A stretch of 64,000 nucleotides of DNA from Aporrectodea caliginosa (GCA_020284085.1 JACEVL010000953.1:233188-297187); one strand, 5' to 3'. Positions 22,173 to 32,694 are shown, counted from the first letter of the stretch. Numbers and translations: made by a program. The notes: a model not told the origin generated them from the sequence alone.

Positions 22173-22734
22173 CTTAACTTGAGATTACTTCTTAACTTCT
22201 GCCTCCATCTCCGGCTGTTCGACTTCCAATCTCTCTCCAACTTAGACCGTGTCCATCTTCTTCAAATCCCACATTCCGACTGACCTCAGACCTCAAGTCT
22301 GCTCTAGGTTCTGCCTCGCCCCAGCATTACCTCATCTTGCCCTTAAACCAATCTCAGGCGTCGGCATAAATTATCAACTCATTAAAAGATTACCTCATCC
22401 CATACCTTCACTGTCATTGGCAAGTCGCTTACAACACATATCTCCTCTTCTCAGATTCTGCATTTGTATAGCACATTTCTACTCTGTGATAATATTATCC
22501 CAATTGTGCATACGATTCTTGTCTAAAAATTTGAAGACTTGTCATCTAATGTGGCACACCTAAAAGATAGAATATTTTTATTATATTTTGCACACTAGCT
22601 TAGTTTATCAAAAGGAACATAACCTGGGGCTGTCCCATCAATTTACTAAAATTAAGCTTTTTGAGCACCACCCTAAGTCACATCTCAAATAATTGTTATC
22701 AAACAAGCTTGATATTGCTTCACAAATAGTGTTC
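22173..22734. other. No gene recognised
   Basis: A pyrimidine-rich stretch (22195-22450) with no recognisable product, then AT-rich sequence that may be the 3' end of the maT-like fragment at 22735-22975. Confidence 0.35.
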
Positions 22735-22975
22735 AGTATGTTCACACTAGTACCCACACATGTTCTGAGTCTCTGTTTGATGGCCTTGTTGATGAGTTCA
22801 AGGTAAATCTTTTCCCCAAATCAACTCCAGGGCGACCTTCAATTCTCTGATCGTTTTTGGCTTTGGTCGCAGATTGTGGTATTTCTCCAGCATAGCTCCC
22901 ACAGGATGGCAAACGTGATAATCCATCGGGCTCAAATCCGGAGAGTGTGTCTTCATTGGTCCTTCTCAATGAAAC
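22735..22975 (-). pseudogene. maT-like transposase C-terminal fragment
   Basis: The minus strand reads PDLSPMDYHV, then GAMLEKYHNLRPKPKTIREL and KVALELIWG. This matches the fragment at 28020-28180 (ELKVALELIWEDLPLEPINK) and the C-terminal third of DD37D transposases. The frame breaks after PMDYHV and again near the end. No terminal repeat is attached. Confidence 0.75.
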
Positions 22976-23572
22976 CAGGGTAATATATATAATATATATA
23001 CTTTATTTCGCACAAAGCAGAACAGAGAAACTAAGCAAACTAAGCAGACTAGAACAGAAATACAAAAATACAAAAACTCCTTCCCAAACAGACTGGGAGA
23101 CAACTCAAACTATTGCTCCTCTCGAAGCATAAACGTAGTGGACCCGCGATCTTACATAATACATGTTGTCTTTTACAGACAAACCATAACCAGAAACTAA
23201 ATTAATATGCTCATGGCCATAACTGAATGTCAATGACAGCATATGTACTATTATCCACCGTTAGCATGTCTTTAAGAAATTTAAACATAGCAATAACTCT
23301 CATAGATTTAAAGTCCAAACTGCCTAAACCTGCAATAAATTCTCTTACTGATTCCCATTTGTGAAAACCAAATATTTTACGATAAACATTATTCCAACAA
23401 GCATTTAGTTTACTCAGCTGAGATTGAGAAAATCTCACAGCAACTGAGCCATATCTTAAAACTGGTAAGCTATAAGTCTGCTGTAAGTAAAGCTGCATTA
23501 ACTCCGACAAACTTGAAGAGTTATTGAAAATATTATTGGAAGCTGCATAAAAATTGCGCATTATGCAGTCTA

Positions 23573-24756
23573 CAGGGTGGCCCAACTCAAAATGTCCCTG
23601 CACAAAAAATGCAATTTCTCCGCAACCAATAGAGATTTTTCTACCAAAATTTCAGAATTTACAGAGGAATGATTTTTCAACAATCCACGAAAATTTCACT
23701 AAACAATTTGCATAGCTTCAAAAGTTACAGCTGTTTAAATATTCAATTCCATTTTTTCGAATTTCCGCAGATGAGCGGTCCAATAATAGTTATTTCTTTA
23801 AGATTTTTTCACAAAGAAATTGTTTTGTAACACCCAAATAATGATCGATGCCGTCATATGACCTCATTACAAGTTGTAAAGAAAGTGTTTATGAAGCAAG
23901 CTGTTAATAATTGCATATATTTTAAAATATTTTAAGCGCGTTTGGTCTGCCGGAAAAGAGCGCGATTTTCACGAAAATTCGCCTGGTGGTCGAGAGATCC
24001 AAGTTTGCGAAGCACATCATGGTTCTGCTGGCGTGTGTTACGGCGATAAGGGAAGACTGCACTTCATCCCAGACAAGGCTAAAGTAAACGCTCAACTGTA
24101 CGTTGAAACTCTGTTACCCAGACTCATTGAAGACTGTAAGTCTGGTTTCATTTTCCAGCAGCACGGTGCGCCTGCTCACACGGCACGGTTGGCTCAAGGC
24201 TTTATTGTCACCAACTGCAGTGAATTCATTGGCAATGATGAATGGCCACCAAGCTCTCCAGACCTTAACCCTCTTGATTATCACGTCTGGGTAGCTATGC
24301 TTGAACGCTACAAGACATTTCATCCCATGCCGAAGAACATTGACGAGCTGAAAAAGTCTTGCAGCGAATATGAGACCAGCTGCCGCAGGACTCAATCAAC
24401 AAGGCCATACTGAGCTTCACAAAGACTTCGAGCTTGCGTGAAAGCTAGGGGTGGACACTTCGAACATGCTTTGAGAAAAACTGCTCAACAGATTTCTGAT
24501 TTAGCAATGAAAGATGATTTTAATTGACATTGAAAATTGCAAGTGACTGTCCATTTTTCTTCGGAAATTTGAAAAAATGGAATTAGACATTTAAACAGCT
24601 GTAACTTTTGAAGCTATGCAAATTGTTTAGTGAAAGTGTCGTGTATTGTTGAGAAATCATTCCTCTGTAAATGGTGAAATTTTGGTAGAAAAATCTCAAT
24701 TGGTTGCGGAGAAATTGCATTATATCCGGTGGGACATTTTTTATTGGGCCACCCTG
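23573..24756 (+). mobile_element. maT-like DNA transposon inserted in LINE
   Basis: The ends are CAGGGTGGCCCAA and its complement, with long inverted repeats of about 190 bp (23573-23770 and 24570-24756). A TA lies outside each end (23571-23572 and 24757-24758), as expected for the Tc1/mariner superfamily. It is 1184 bp and carries only the second half of a transposase, so it is an internally deleted copy. Some open-frame predictions fuse the LINE protein with this terminal repeat; that fusion is an artefact of the insertion. Confidence 0.9.
23985..24520 (+). pseudogene. maT-like transposase, C-terminal half, inactivated
   Basis: Reads GVCYGDKGRLHFIPDKAKVN, FIFQQHGAPAHTARLAQGF, WPPSSPDLNPLDYHVWVAML, then shifts frame. 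The expected catalytic aspartate in FQQDGAPAHT is histidine. The spacing from that residue to the aspartate of NPLDY is 37 residues (DD37D). The N-terminal DNA-binding domain and the first catalytic aspartate are absent, and the C-terminal GGHFEHALR block is in another frame. The protein cannot be active. Confidence 0.88.
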
Positions 24757-26962
24757 TACATCACAACTCAGTTTACTACCACCACAAAAGATGATTCCCA
24801 AGTATTTAATCTGCTCTGACCACTCAACCTTTTTGTGACCTAGGAACATATCTGGTAGGGAAGCCTTGAATCGAGGTCCGAATGCTAAGCACCAAGATTT
24901 AGTACAATTAAACGTCAGGCCTAACTGACTACTAACGACATCACAATTATCTAGTAAGGCCTGAAGCCCTATAACCGAAGCCGATAACAAAATGATATCA
25001 TCTGCATACATGATGCAACCAAGCCAGGACTTGTTAATACAACAACCTAGGCCTGCTGCTTTTGTATCCACGATGAACTTATTAACAAAAACATTAAACA
25101 ACGAAGGCGACAAAGAACTTCCCTGCCGTACACCACTCTTAACTGCGAATGACTTAGACATACTGCTGTTCCAACGCACTGCAACCGATAGTTTACTATA
25201 CCAATCCACCAGGATATCAACCACCCACTCTGGACACCCAGACCTTAAGAGGCTGGAATACAGCTTATAATGATTAACACTATCATATGCCTTACTAATA
25301 TCCAGAGCTGCTGTGAAAACAGTGCTGCCCCTGTCAACAAAAAAATCAATCGAGGAGCGCATTGCAAATAATGCATTAGCACAACCCACACCCTGCTTAA
25401 ACCCAAACTGCAAATCATCAGACTTAAAATAATCTGCACATATCTTTAATAAAATGCATTCAAATAGTTTTGAAATAACCGGGATAAGAGTGATTGCTCT
25501 ATAATTATCTACAGAACTCAAATCAGCCAATTTGTTTTTCACCAATGGTATTATAATGCCATTACCAAAAGCCTCTGGCACAAAACCGTGACAAACCATA
25601 CCTCTAAACATAGCAGTCAGTAAAACCACAAGAAGTGGATGTGTATAAAGCAAATGCTCTGCACTAAGACCATCAGGACCATTCGCTTTGCCAAGTTTCA
25701 ATTCATGTATACATTTATCAACTAACTCGACATGTATTAAACTTTCAACATTAATATTATGTATAGACTCAAGCTTACGTTTACATCGCAAAACATTGAA
25801 ATCACTGACAGCAGCACTATCCATGTCAGAAGTGTGATACACAGAAGCAAAATATTTAGCAAACTCATTTGCAATCCCAACATCATCATGCACACCGTTT
25901 ACTGTGCCTGAGAGATTCGAAGCCATGGATCGATGGAACTTACGATTCCAGCACTTCCAAAACTGACTGGGTTCCTTACTTAGAAAATGCTCATACAACT
26001 TATCATCAAATTTGTGTTCGAATTCATATATTGCTTGCTTAATACCCATTTTATATTTAAGAGAACATGAAGTTTTTATACGAAATACTTCACCTGATTT
26101 TGGGCGACCAGCATCCTTCCACATCATACCCCAGAACATGGACTTTTGTTTAAGATCATCCAGATGCTCATTCCAAAAAGGCTTTAAAGAATTATGCTGT
26201 ATTCTAGGAACAGATGAAGCCTCTGCCCTCTGCAGAGCATATACAATATCATTATACATGCAATTGATGGCTTGTCGATGGTTGTGGTTGCTACATCCCA
26301 CTGAGCACTGAGCAAACGACTGAGCTAACCTGCACTCACTCAGTAAATCACGAGATACCCCATAATAATCAGACAAATTCGCCTTATCCCAACGTAAATA
26401 ATGCTGCCGAGGACTATTTTTCACTGCTAAATTCCTACCACTTCTATCTAGGAGAGACCTCAAGCTGAAGCTTAATGGTTTATGATCACTGTGATTGAAA
26501 ACACTTTCAATCACTTTCCCTTCTGTCACTGAGTTATGCAGTGGAACAGAGACAAACATATGGTCAATGCATGAGGACTGATTCAAAGCCACATTCCTAT
26601 AAGTATTAATACCACCAGTAAAATCATCACAGCTTAACAAGTTATAAGTTTCCATCAGCTTAATAAAACTACTATAACCACTGTTATCCAGTGAACATTG
26701 AAAATTAGTATCACCCAAGATTAATATATCTGTGTGGACATTAGACCCCAAAACATGCTCAATAAAACCAAAACATTGATTCAACTGTGCTTTGTACTGA
26801 ATGGAATTAGAATAACACGGAAAGTATACATTAACTATTATAAGACAACGATTACCACAGTGCAACTGAAGAGCAACACAGCGACCTTCAATGTCTGACC
26901 CAATAACTTTAATTTGATTAGATAAACTCTTGTGCCACATAAATGCCACACCACCAAAAGGT

Positions 26963-26989
26963 CTGCCATGCAGAATACCCCTCCCTAAT
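26963..26989. repeat. Target-site duplication, left copy
   Basis: A 27-bp sequence starting CTGCCATGCAGAATACC is identical to 27365-27391 and flanks the SINE dimer. It is next to the (CAATA)n tail side, as target-primed reverse transcription predicts. Confidence 0.93.
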
Positions 26990-27235
26990 TGTATTGTATT
27001 GTATTGTATTTGAACACTTGTTATAGCGCCCCTACCAGATTGCCCATTCAGAGGCGCTCCCGACTACTGCGCGGACGCTGAATCGGAGTGTCACGCCGAA
27101 GCGCATGAGCAATTGCGAGTGAAGGACTTGCCCAGGGTCCCTACGCGGCGGCTTTGAGGTGGATTCGAACCCGCAATCCTCCAGCTGCAAGGCACCGAAC
27201 ATACCCCTACACTACCGCGCCCCAGTTGTATTGTG
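26990..27235 (-). mobile_element. tRNA-derived SINE, second unit of dimer
   Basis: The minus strand starts GGCGCGGTAGTGTAGGGG (A-box-like) and has GGGTTCGAATCCACC (B box). A body segment contains CCTGGGCAAGTCCTTCACTC, a late segment has GGCAATCTGGTAGGGGCGCT, and it ends with a (CAATA)n tail. The GGGGCGCTATA-type 3' part resembles the 3' ends of the L2-like LINEs at 44265-44300 and 61850-61870, so an L2-type LINE probably mobilised it. Confidence 0.8.
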
Positions 27236-27240
27236 TTGTA

Positions 27241-27364
27241 TTATATTGTATTGTACTCCACGTTTATAATGCGACCGAGCCACCCGCAGTAAAGATCCGA
27301 GAAATTAATCTCTGATAAACCGACCGACCCGGAATCGAACTCGGGCCGCCGGCGTGAGAGCGGG
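27241..27364 (-). mobile_element. tRNA-derived SINE, first unit of dimer
   Basis: The minus strand has CCCGAGTTCGATTCCGGGTC (B-box region), then a short body and a (CAATA)n-type tail that runs into the next unit. Only one pair of target duplications surrounds both units. They either inserted as a dimer, or the second entered the tail of the first without a visible duplication. Confidence 0.72.
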
Positions 27365-27391
27365 CTGCCATGCAGAATACCCCTCCCTAAT
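27365..27391. repeat. Target-site duplication, right copy
   Basis: Identical to 26963-26989. The LINE endonuclease frame (GRGILHG...GGVAFMWH) is restored across this duplication. Confidence 0.93.
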
Positions 27392-27929
27392 GCCTCTGAC
27401 ATACCAGAAACACCATAAACCACGAACTGATCGTTAATTATATTTAATTTGTTCATTCCATCTGAAGCCAGCCAGTGCTCTTGTAGGGCAACAATGTGGT
27501 GGGATATACACAAATCTTGTAACATGGCAACACCTGACGTGAATCCATGCATATTAAACGAACAGATATTTAATGACTCATCTGCCATTTTTGCTGTCCA
27601 AGATTTTCATTTCTTCAGATGCTATGTCGCTGACCTTCTTCTTGAAATACCAGTCACGTACCTCCGCACCTTCTGGCCATGTAGATTCTTGGTAGAATAT
27701 ATCTTTGTACATGATTGGACATGAGACTCTGAAGGCAGCCGACTTAAAGTTTCGACCCGCCGGAACACTCATCTTGGAGCACTGGACGTCTTTGAGGCCT
27801 GAATTCTCCAAGAACGTCGTCATCTCCACTTCAGTTGTATCTCCATGCATTCGACCGACAAAAGCAGTGATTCTTCTAGGCATTGCCTTTAAGCTTGACA
27901 TTGAGCCAATCTTGCCGCGAGACGATCAG

Positions 27930-28506
27930 TATGCAACTATGCATTGGTGCGCTATCTTGCTGAAAGATGAATCCAACTGTCAGCAGACGCAAAATTGGCT
28001 CAATGTCGATTGCCTGGTTTCATGTGGGGAGCTATGCTGGAGAAATACCACAATCTGCGACTAAAGGTAAAACGATAAGAGAATTGAAGGTCGCATTGGA
28101 GTTGATATGGGAAGATTTACCTCTGGAACCCATCAACAAAGCTATCAAATACTTTACAAAAGGACTCAGAACATGTGTGCGTATACTGGTGGTGGACACA
28201 TTGAACACAAGTTGTGAAACAATTTCAAGTCTGATTGATAACAATTATTTGAGAAGTTACTTGATAAAATCGTTTTTTGACACTTTTTGTTGCATAACAT
28301 GTTTTGAACCATCCAAAAACAGTGGGTGGACCGTGGACTCACTAAAAGTGATATAACTTTTGTTCTGTTTGAAAGTTTTTGGTGAAATTTGGCCTTTATA
28401 CGTAGTATGAATTACCTTTAAGTCTTTAAAATTTGATTTAAAATTCTCACTTTTGGTCGAAAATATTCGGAAAAAACCTTTGGGGTTACTTTTTTGGCCC
28501 ACCCTG
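27930..28506 (+). mobile_element. maT-like transposon 3' half with terminal repeat
   Basis: The plus strand carries GAMLEKYHNLR and KVALELIWEDLPLEPINKAI, with frame changes, i.e. the transposase C-terminus. A right end TGGCCCACCCTG follows, next to TA (28507-28508). About 240 bp next to this end is the same sequence family as the MITE at 61369-61628 (TTATATCACTTTTAGTGAGT, GGGGTTACTTTTTTGGCC). The left half is missing and abuts the LINE 5' end. Confidence 0.75.
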
Positions 28507-28544
28507 TATATATATTTTTTTTTATTATTGATTTAAAACAGAGG

Positions 28545-28720
28545 TGCACGATAGTCTACTAGTTAACATGCTGTCCTGTCAAAAAAGGGAGGTTTAAACC
28601 CACATCAAATATGAGATTTTTCAATTTCCGCTCAAATTGCACCCAGCCAGCTCAGTTTTATTGAGTACACTGACAATATGCTGTCATTCGGAAGATTGGG
28701 AGGAATAAAATACAGCCCGT
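28545..28720 (+). mobile_element. tRNA-derived SINE copy
   Basis: A head with ACGATAGTCTACTAGTTAAC (A-box-like) and GGGAGGTTTAAACCC (B-box-like) is followed by the body words CAGCTCAGTTTTATTGAGTA and CACTGACAATATG. These match 44990-45070, 5345-5390 and 59085-59120. It is diverged and probably inactive. Confidence 0.55.
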
Positions 28721-29490
28721 AAAAACAAAGTTTTTTACTATATCCATCTAGTATCCTATAACGTGTACTTTGAAAATAATCCGCGTTCATTTTACGACAT
28801 AGCATGCGTTTAATGAGGCAGCGCGCCCGTTTTGTTGTGGCCAATGGCAACGCTGGCCAATGGCAACGCTGCGTATCGGAAAAGGGGATTCCCCGATTCG
28901 AAAAGTTGAGTCCCCGATTCTATAAGCTAGCCTTTTTTGGGGGAGCTGAAATTTTTAGAATCTATCTGCCAAGTTTCAGGACGATTGAATGATTGTAAGT
29001 GATCGAATTAGTCGTCGCAAGATTTGACTTTTTAGCCTGTGGCTCAAGCAAGCAAGCAAGATTTCCGTAAGTTAAACTAGATGGATAATAAAATACAGCC
29101 CGTAAAAACAAAGTTTTTTACTATATCCATCTACTATCCTATAATGCGTCTTATGAAGCAGTTACCTCTACAAATATATAGTCCGCGTTCATTTTACGAC
29201 ATAGCGTCCGTTTAATGAGGCAGCGCACCCGTTTCTGTTACGGCCAATGGCAACGCTGGCCAATGGCAACGCTGCGTATCGGAAAAGGGGATTCCCCGAT
29301 TCGAAAAGTTGAGTCCCCGATTCTATAAGCTAGCCTTTTTTGGGGAGCTGAAATTTTGATAGAATGAAGTGTCTGCGAGGGCGAGTCTATCTGCCAAGTT
29401 TCAGGACGATTGAATGATTGTAAGTGATCGAATTAGTCGTCGCAAGATTTGACTTTTTAGCCTGTGGCTCAAGATTCCCGCAAGTTAAAG
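28707..29490. repeat. Tandem duplication of a 385-bp unit
   Basis: Unit 1 (28707-29087) and unit 2 (29088-29490) share ATAAAATACAGCCCGTAAAA, GGCCAATGGCAACGCTGG twice, GATTCCCCGATTCGAAAAGT and TTTCAGGACGATTGAATGAT. Unit 2 has two extra segments (TGCGTCTTATGAAGCAG and TGTCTGCGAGGGCGAGTC). Diverged copies occur at 32985-33295 and 33297-33680. The function is unknown. Confidence 0.85.
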
Positions 29491-29499
29491 TAGATGGAT

Positions 29500-29680
29500 A
29501 AAAGAGGGATTGGCCAGCAGCTTTAATTGACCAAGTTAAAACACGGAAGCCGTTTGCACTTCATGCTGATGGTTGCCTCCTAGAGCTAGCTGAAATTATT
29601 GCTCTCTGCTCGTCTGAAGCAAAGCAAAACAAAAACGACGTTTGTACTCGCCATTTTGAGCCTCAAATTATTTCAAGTTT
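29500..29680 (+). pseudogene. Possible THAP-like coding fragment
   Basis: The plus strand reads KRDWPAALIDQVKTRKPF, then CLLELAEIIALC, then NDVCTRHFEPQII. CxxHFEP is the end of many THAP zinc-finger domains, but the start of such a domain (CxxxC) is not seen. The copy at 33685-33790 is cut after EIIAL by a deletion. The evidence is weak. Confidence 0.28.
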
Positions 29681-29723
29681 CTAATTAGTTTATTATCATA
29701 AGACTTAGCATACATTAATTTAC

Positions 29724-30375
29724 CTGGACAGTTTTTGATTTAGCCCTTGAAATTCATTCTTCATTTCTGTGTTCTTAATTTGCATTTGTCTTCTGTTTTC
29801 TTGGAGTGAGTTGTTCATATATGTGTTGTGACTTTCGATGCGATTCTCCAGACGTGCGATTTGAGCTTTCGTACCAATGTTCTCTGATTGCAGTTGTCTT
29901 CTGTTTTCTTGGAGTGAATTGTTCATATATATGTCGTGACGTTCGAGGCGATTATCGAGTCGCGTCATATGAGCTTTTGTATTTGCATCTGTCTTCTGTT
30001 TTCTTGGAGTGAATTGTTCATATATGTGTTGTGACTTTCGATGCGACTCTCCAGACGTAAGATTTGAGCTTTTGTCAGATTGTTTTCTTTTTGTATTTGG
30101 CTTTTAATTTCTTCAATTGAGTTGTTCAAATAGGTGTCGTGACGATTGTTGCGATCCTCCAGACGTAATATTTGAGCTTTAAGATTCTGAAATTCTGACT
30201 GAATGCCTTTTGCTAAAGTGATCCACGCATCGATAACAACCCTGGAAAGGCCATTAATCATGTTTTGTTCATCACTGCTGTAGTCACCAACGGTACTCTG
30301 TCCCATTACAACAATGTTGCCGAAATTTATAATAAGCAATTGCAAAACAACGCAAAAAGACTTCGTCATTCTCAT
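29724..30375 (-). pseudogene. Stalked lectin exon 1, locus 2 (copy A, 10-nt deletion)
   Basis: It starts MRMTKSFCVVLQLLIINFGN with a secretion signal ending near VMGQS. An acidic linker follows, then a coiled coil from SEFQNLKAQILRLEDR onward. Four 36-residue units can be seen, most with YMNNS or YLNNS sequons. After QENRRQMQ the frame breaks. A 10-nt deletion relative to the 36-residue period puts the rest (NTKAHMTRLDNRLERHD to NQKLS) in another frame. The exon ends TCCAG|GTAAAT, in the same phase as the paralogues if the missing bases are counted. The upstream leader (AACCTTTCAGGACGATTG) matches that of the gene at 61000. It is the nearest stalk exon to the lectin exons at 16534 and 8918. 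I infer a damaged member of the same gene family, unless the deletion is an assembly error. Confidence 0.75.
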
Positions 30376-30689
30376 AGTTATGGTTTACAATCGTCCTGAA
30401 AGGTTCGAATACAATAATTGCAGTCTACTAAATACTGTAGTCAGCGACCTTCGAACGTCCAATGACAGGCATGCGTTTAGAAACTCGCCAATTGCTGTGA
30501 TGTATATTTTTGTCTGCCTACCGTATTTTACTACATCTACAGTGCGGGTATCCAAGTGTACAACCAATGCATGAAGCGGAGTAGCCTACGAGTAGCCTAC
30601 AATCACAAATAACGTGACCTAGGTTATTTGAGACGCCTGTTTACAGCTGCATTTTTAGCCACCTAATTATGGCATATGCGAGCTAGAGC

Positions 30690-30802
30690 TCTGCGCCGAC
30701 GTCATAGTGTCGGCGGCGGCGCGCCGGTCATTTTTGGTCGGCGGCGGCGCGCCGCCGACCAACAAAAATCGGCGGCGGCGGCGGCGCGGCGCGGCGTGGT
30801 CG
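30690..30802. repeat. CGG-rich element, copy 1
   Basis: GGCGGCGGCGCGCCG-type words with inverted copies around ACAAAAATCGG. Similar blocks occur at 34560-34685 and 36898-37022. In an AT-rich background this is a sharply GC-rich island of about 110 bp. Confidence 0.8.
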
Positions 30803-31334
30803 GCGCCAGATCCAAAAGTTTATGAGGGGGTCAAATGGGCGTCCGAACTTTTGAAATAGTTTGAATTTCCACACTGTAATTCTAGCATTTTAAGCGGTCA
30901 TCTGAACAATTTGCTCTATTATTTCAGTGCTGGTAGAAATCAGCTGTCACTCGTAGTTAGGATGTAGTTTGAGTCGTGTTTGAGTTTGACTACAGACAAT
31001 ACTAGCAAACCAGACATTTATTTAAATTAATATAAAAACTAGAAAATAGGGCCTACGTTGTAGTACGTTCAATTTCCAAGAACGCCATAAGCCTTTAGTA
31101 AACGCTGAATTGCTGACTCTATAGGACACAATAATATAAATAATAATCTTCGTTTATTATTTCAAACTGACACACCGCAGTATGATTACAATTCGTAGTA
31201 TGAACGGATTATCATAAGTTATTAAATAAATCGAATTTAACTGTTTGGCAGCCATGCACGGCGCCCATCACGTCCTACTGCTCATTTTAAAGAACGCCAT
31301 ATGGCGAATGAAAGGCTGAGTCGACCTTTGGAGG

Positions 31335-31425
31335 GCAGCGGAAATTGATCCCGCGTCCATGCTGATCTTCTGCTCTCCGAGCCAAAGTGTTACCATTAAC
31401 CATAACCCCCTCCACGGCGTGTCAC
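31335..31425 (-). mobile_element. tRNA-like SINE head (copy in block A)
   Basis: The minus strand reads GGTTATGGTTAATGGTAACA (A-box-like), then CGCGGGATCAATTTCCG (B-box-like), 35-40 bp apart. The same sequence is at 35215-35305 in the duplicated block. The body and tail are unclear. Confidence 0.45.
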
Positions 31426-32499
31426 AAGTAATTAAGTTTAATTATTTTCAATATGCTAAAACTTTAGTCAACGTACCAGGAAGAGTGCATCGTGTACTTA
31501 TAGAATAAGGAGTCCTGGTGCCATCTGTTTTTAAATAAAAAACCATGACTTTCCGCGAGTTTACTTTTAGTAGCTTCAGCCATCGCGATGCTGTTTAAAA
31601 TTATATCCAATTTATCACAATTAAAGTTAATGTTATTTATTTCAAGAACGTGAATTGATTTTATAAATAGGGCCTACCAAATAGTCTTTGCTTCATAGCA
31701 GTTTAATCCATAGTAGTTAAAAATGCAGTTCGCCAATCCGAAAGCCACTAGTAGCGTTTTACTTAGGGATTACTTAGGGGTTACTTAGGGATTTGCAGTT
31801 TATTAAAATGCATGCCTATCCAAAACGCTATATGACTTGGGTTTAGATGCACTAGAAATTTGATATAATTATATTACACTGCTGGAGCATGAGCTGCATA
31901 TGCTAATTTGATGATGGATAGTATCTTTAAGCCTGCCTGATGATTAGATGGGCATCATATCGAGGATGAGTCATTCACTGTCTATGCGTTTTATAAATGG
32001 ATGGCTCTTGCACTTCAGAACGTTTAGCCTAAATCCTGAGAGAGAGGACACTTTGTTAACTCAGAAAATGAGGGTCAATTTAGGGTCATGCCAATCTTCC
32101 GTGGCATGTCGATGCTGTCCGTCTTCCCCTCCGGCCCCTCCCTACTTAAATACCTTAAGAGAGACATAACAGCAATACTTGGGGAAGCAAATTATTTGGG
32201 TTAACAAAAGAACTAAACCTCGCCCATGCCAAGCCCGTGGCCCGTTATAGCAGCGCACCATGACGGGCGGGTCTGGTCGTGAGGGGCGCCGGCATACAAA
32301 CAGGAGGGGTGCGAGGGCGGTTCGCCCCAGACCGATGACTTAATACTGCCGATATTGTATAGTTTATAGTAAAGTATTCTTTACATGTACGTACATTTAC
32401 TGAAAGCTGCACTGAGAGGTTAACTTAACTCCACAGGTAATTTCATGTAATTAACTGGAGGGGTTGAAATTGAATTCGGGGGTTGAACAATCCCAACGC

Positions 32500-32610
32500 C
32501 CCCGACAATTCAATCAACGTATATATATGTTATAATATTATATATGTAAGACGGAGGATATAGGATATATATATGGCCCTATATCCTCCGTCTTTACATA
32601 TATACGTAGT
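32500..32610. repeat. Inverted repeat with TA runs
   Basis: ACGGAGGATATAGGATATAT and ATATCCTCCGT form a hairpin, next to further TA runs. The corresponding region near 36400-36450 is shorter and rearranged. Confidence 0.7.
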
Positions 32611-32694
32611 ATGCATGTAAGACAGAGGACCTTTTCGATCTTCTCTCATTTGTATCCGTCTATTCAATCTATCTATCACTATCAGTCATTCAAT

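Larger units (their letters stand above)
22978..27901 (-). mobile_element. Non-LTR retrotransposon with two nested insertions
   Basis: The element runs right to left. The end of an ORF1-like protein (27901-27578; AFVGRMHGDTTEVEMTTFLE, STWPEGAEVRDWYF) overlaps ORF2 by 11 bp. ORF2 starts MADESLNICSFNMHG with endonuclease blocks LQEHWLASDG, ILGDTNFQ and SDHKPLSF. It then has reverse transcriptase blocks ADLSSVDNYRAITLIPVISK, AALDISKAYDSVNH, SGVRQGSSLSPSLFNVFVNK and catalytic MYADDIILL, and a C-terminal region ending IDIQLWP at 23211. The 3' UTR ends near an AATAAA at 23002-23007. A SINE dimer interrupts the endonuclease (26990-27364) and a maT-like element interrupts the coding region after GGSKLSCDV (23573-24756). 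Both coding frames rejoin exactly when each insert and its target duplication are disregarded, so the LINE was intact here when they landed. The 5' end is truncated against another maT-like fragment. Confidence 0.9.
29880..32480. repeat. Duplicated block, copy A
   Basis: Nearly identical to about 33785-36365 (offset 3871-3880 bp). It covers the stalk exon, promoter region, CGG-rich island, tRNA-like segment and the sequence up to the microsatellite. Differences are small indels and scattered substitutions. Apart from the stalk exon I see no gene in it. Short frames such as 31948-32169 are identical in both copies only because the copies are young. Confidence 0.92.

Noticed and set aside
21410..22240. 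Frames of poly-Ile, poly-Tyr, poly-Asn and poly-Met
   Set aside because: Translations of AAT/ATT/GAT microsatellites.
24583..26949. One continuous 788-codon protein ending in QGGPIKNVPPDIMQFLRNQ and beyond
   Set aside because: The tail after SKLSCDV is the terminal repeat of the maT-like insertion. The real LINE frame continues on the other side at 23572.
26990..27235. Functional tRNA gene
   Set aside because: A and B boxes are present, but no cloverleaf with a paired acceptor stem can be drawn. The (CAATA)n tail and target duplications show a SINE.
27896..28015. Inverted 14-bp match (TGACATTGAGCCAA) across the LINE 5' boundary
   Set aside because: Short and unaccompanied by other element features; could be chance or a small local inversion.
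31948..32169. 73-codon frame identical at 35828-36049
   Set aside because: Identity only reflects the young duplication of the block. No domain, no splice context.
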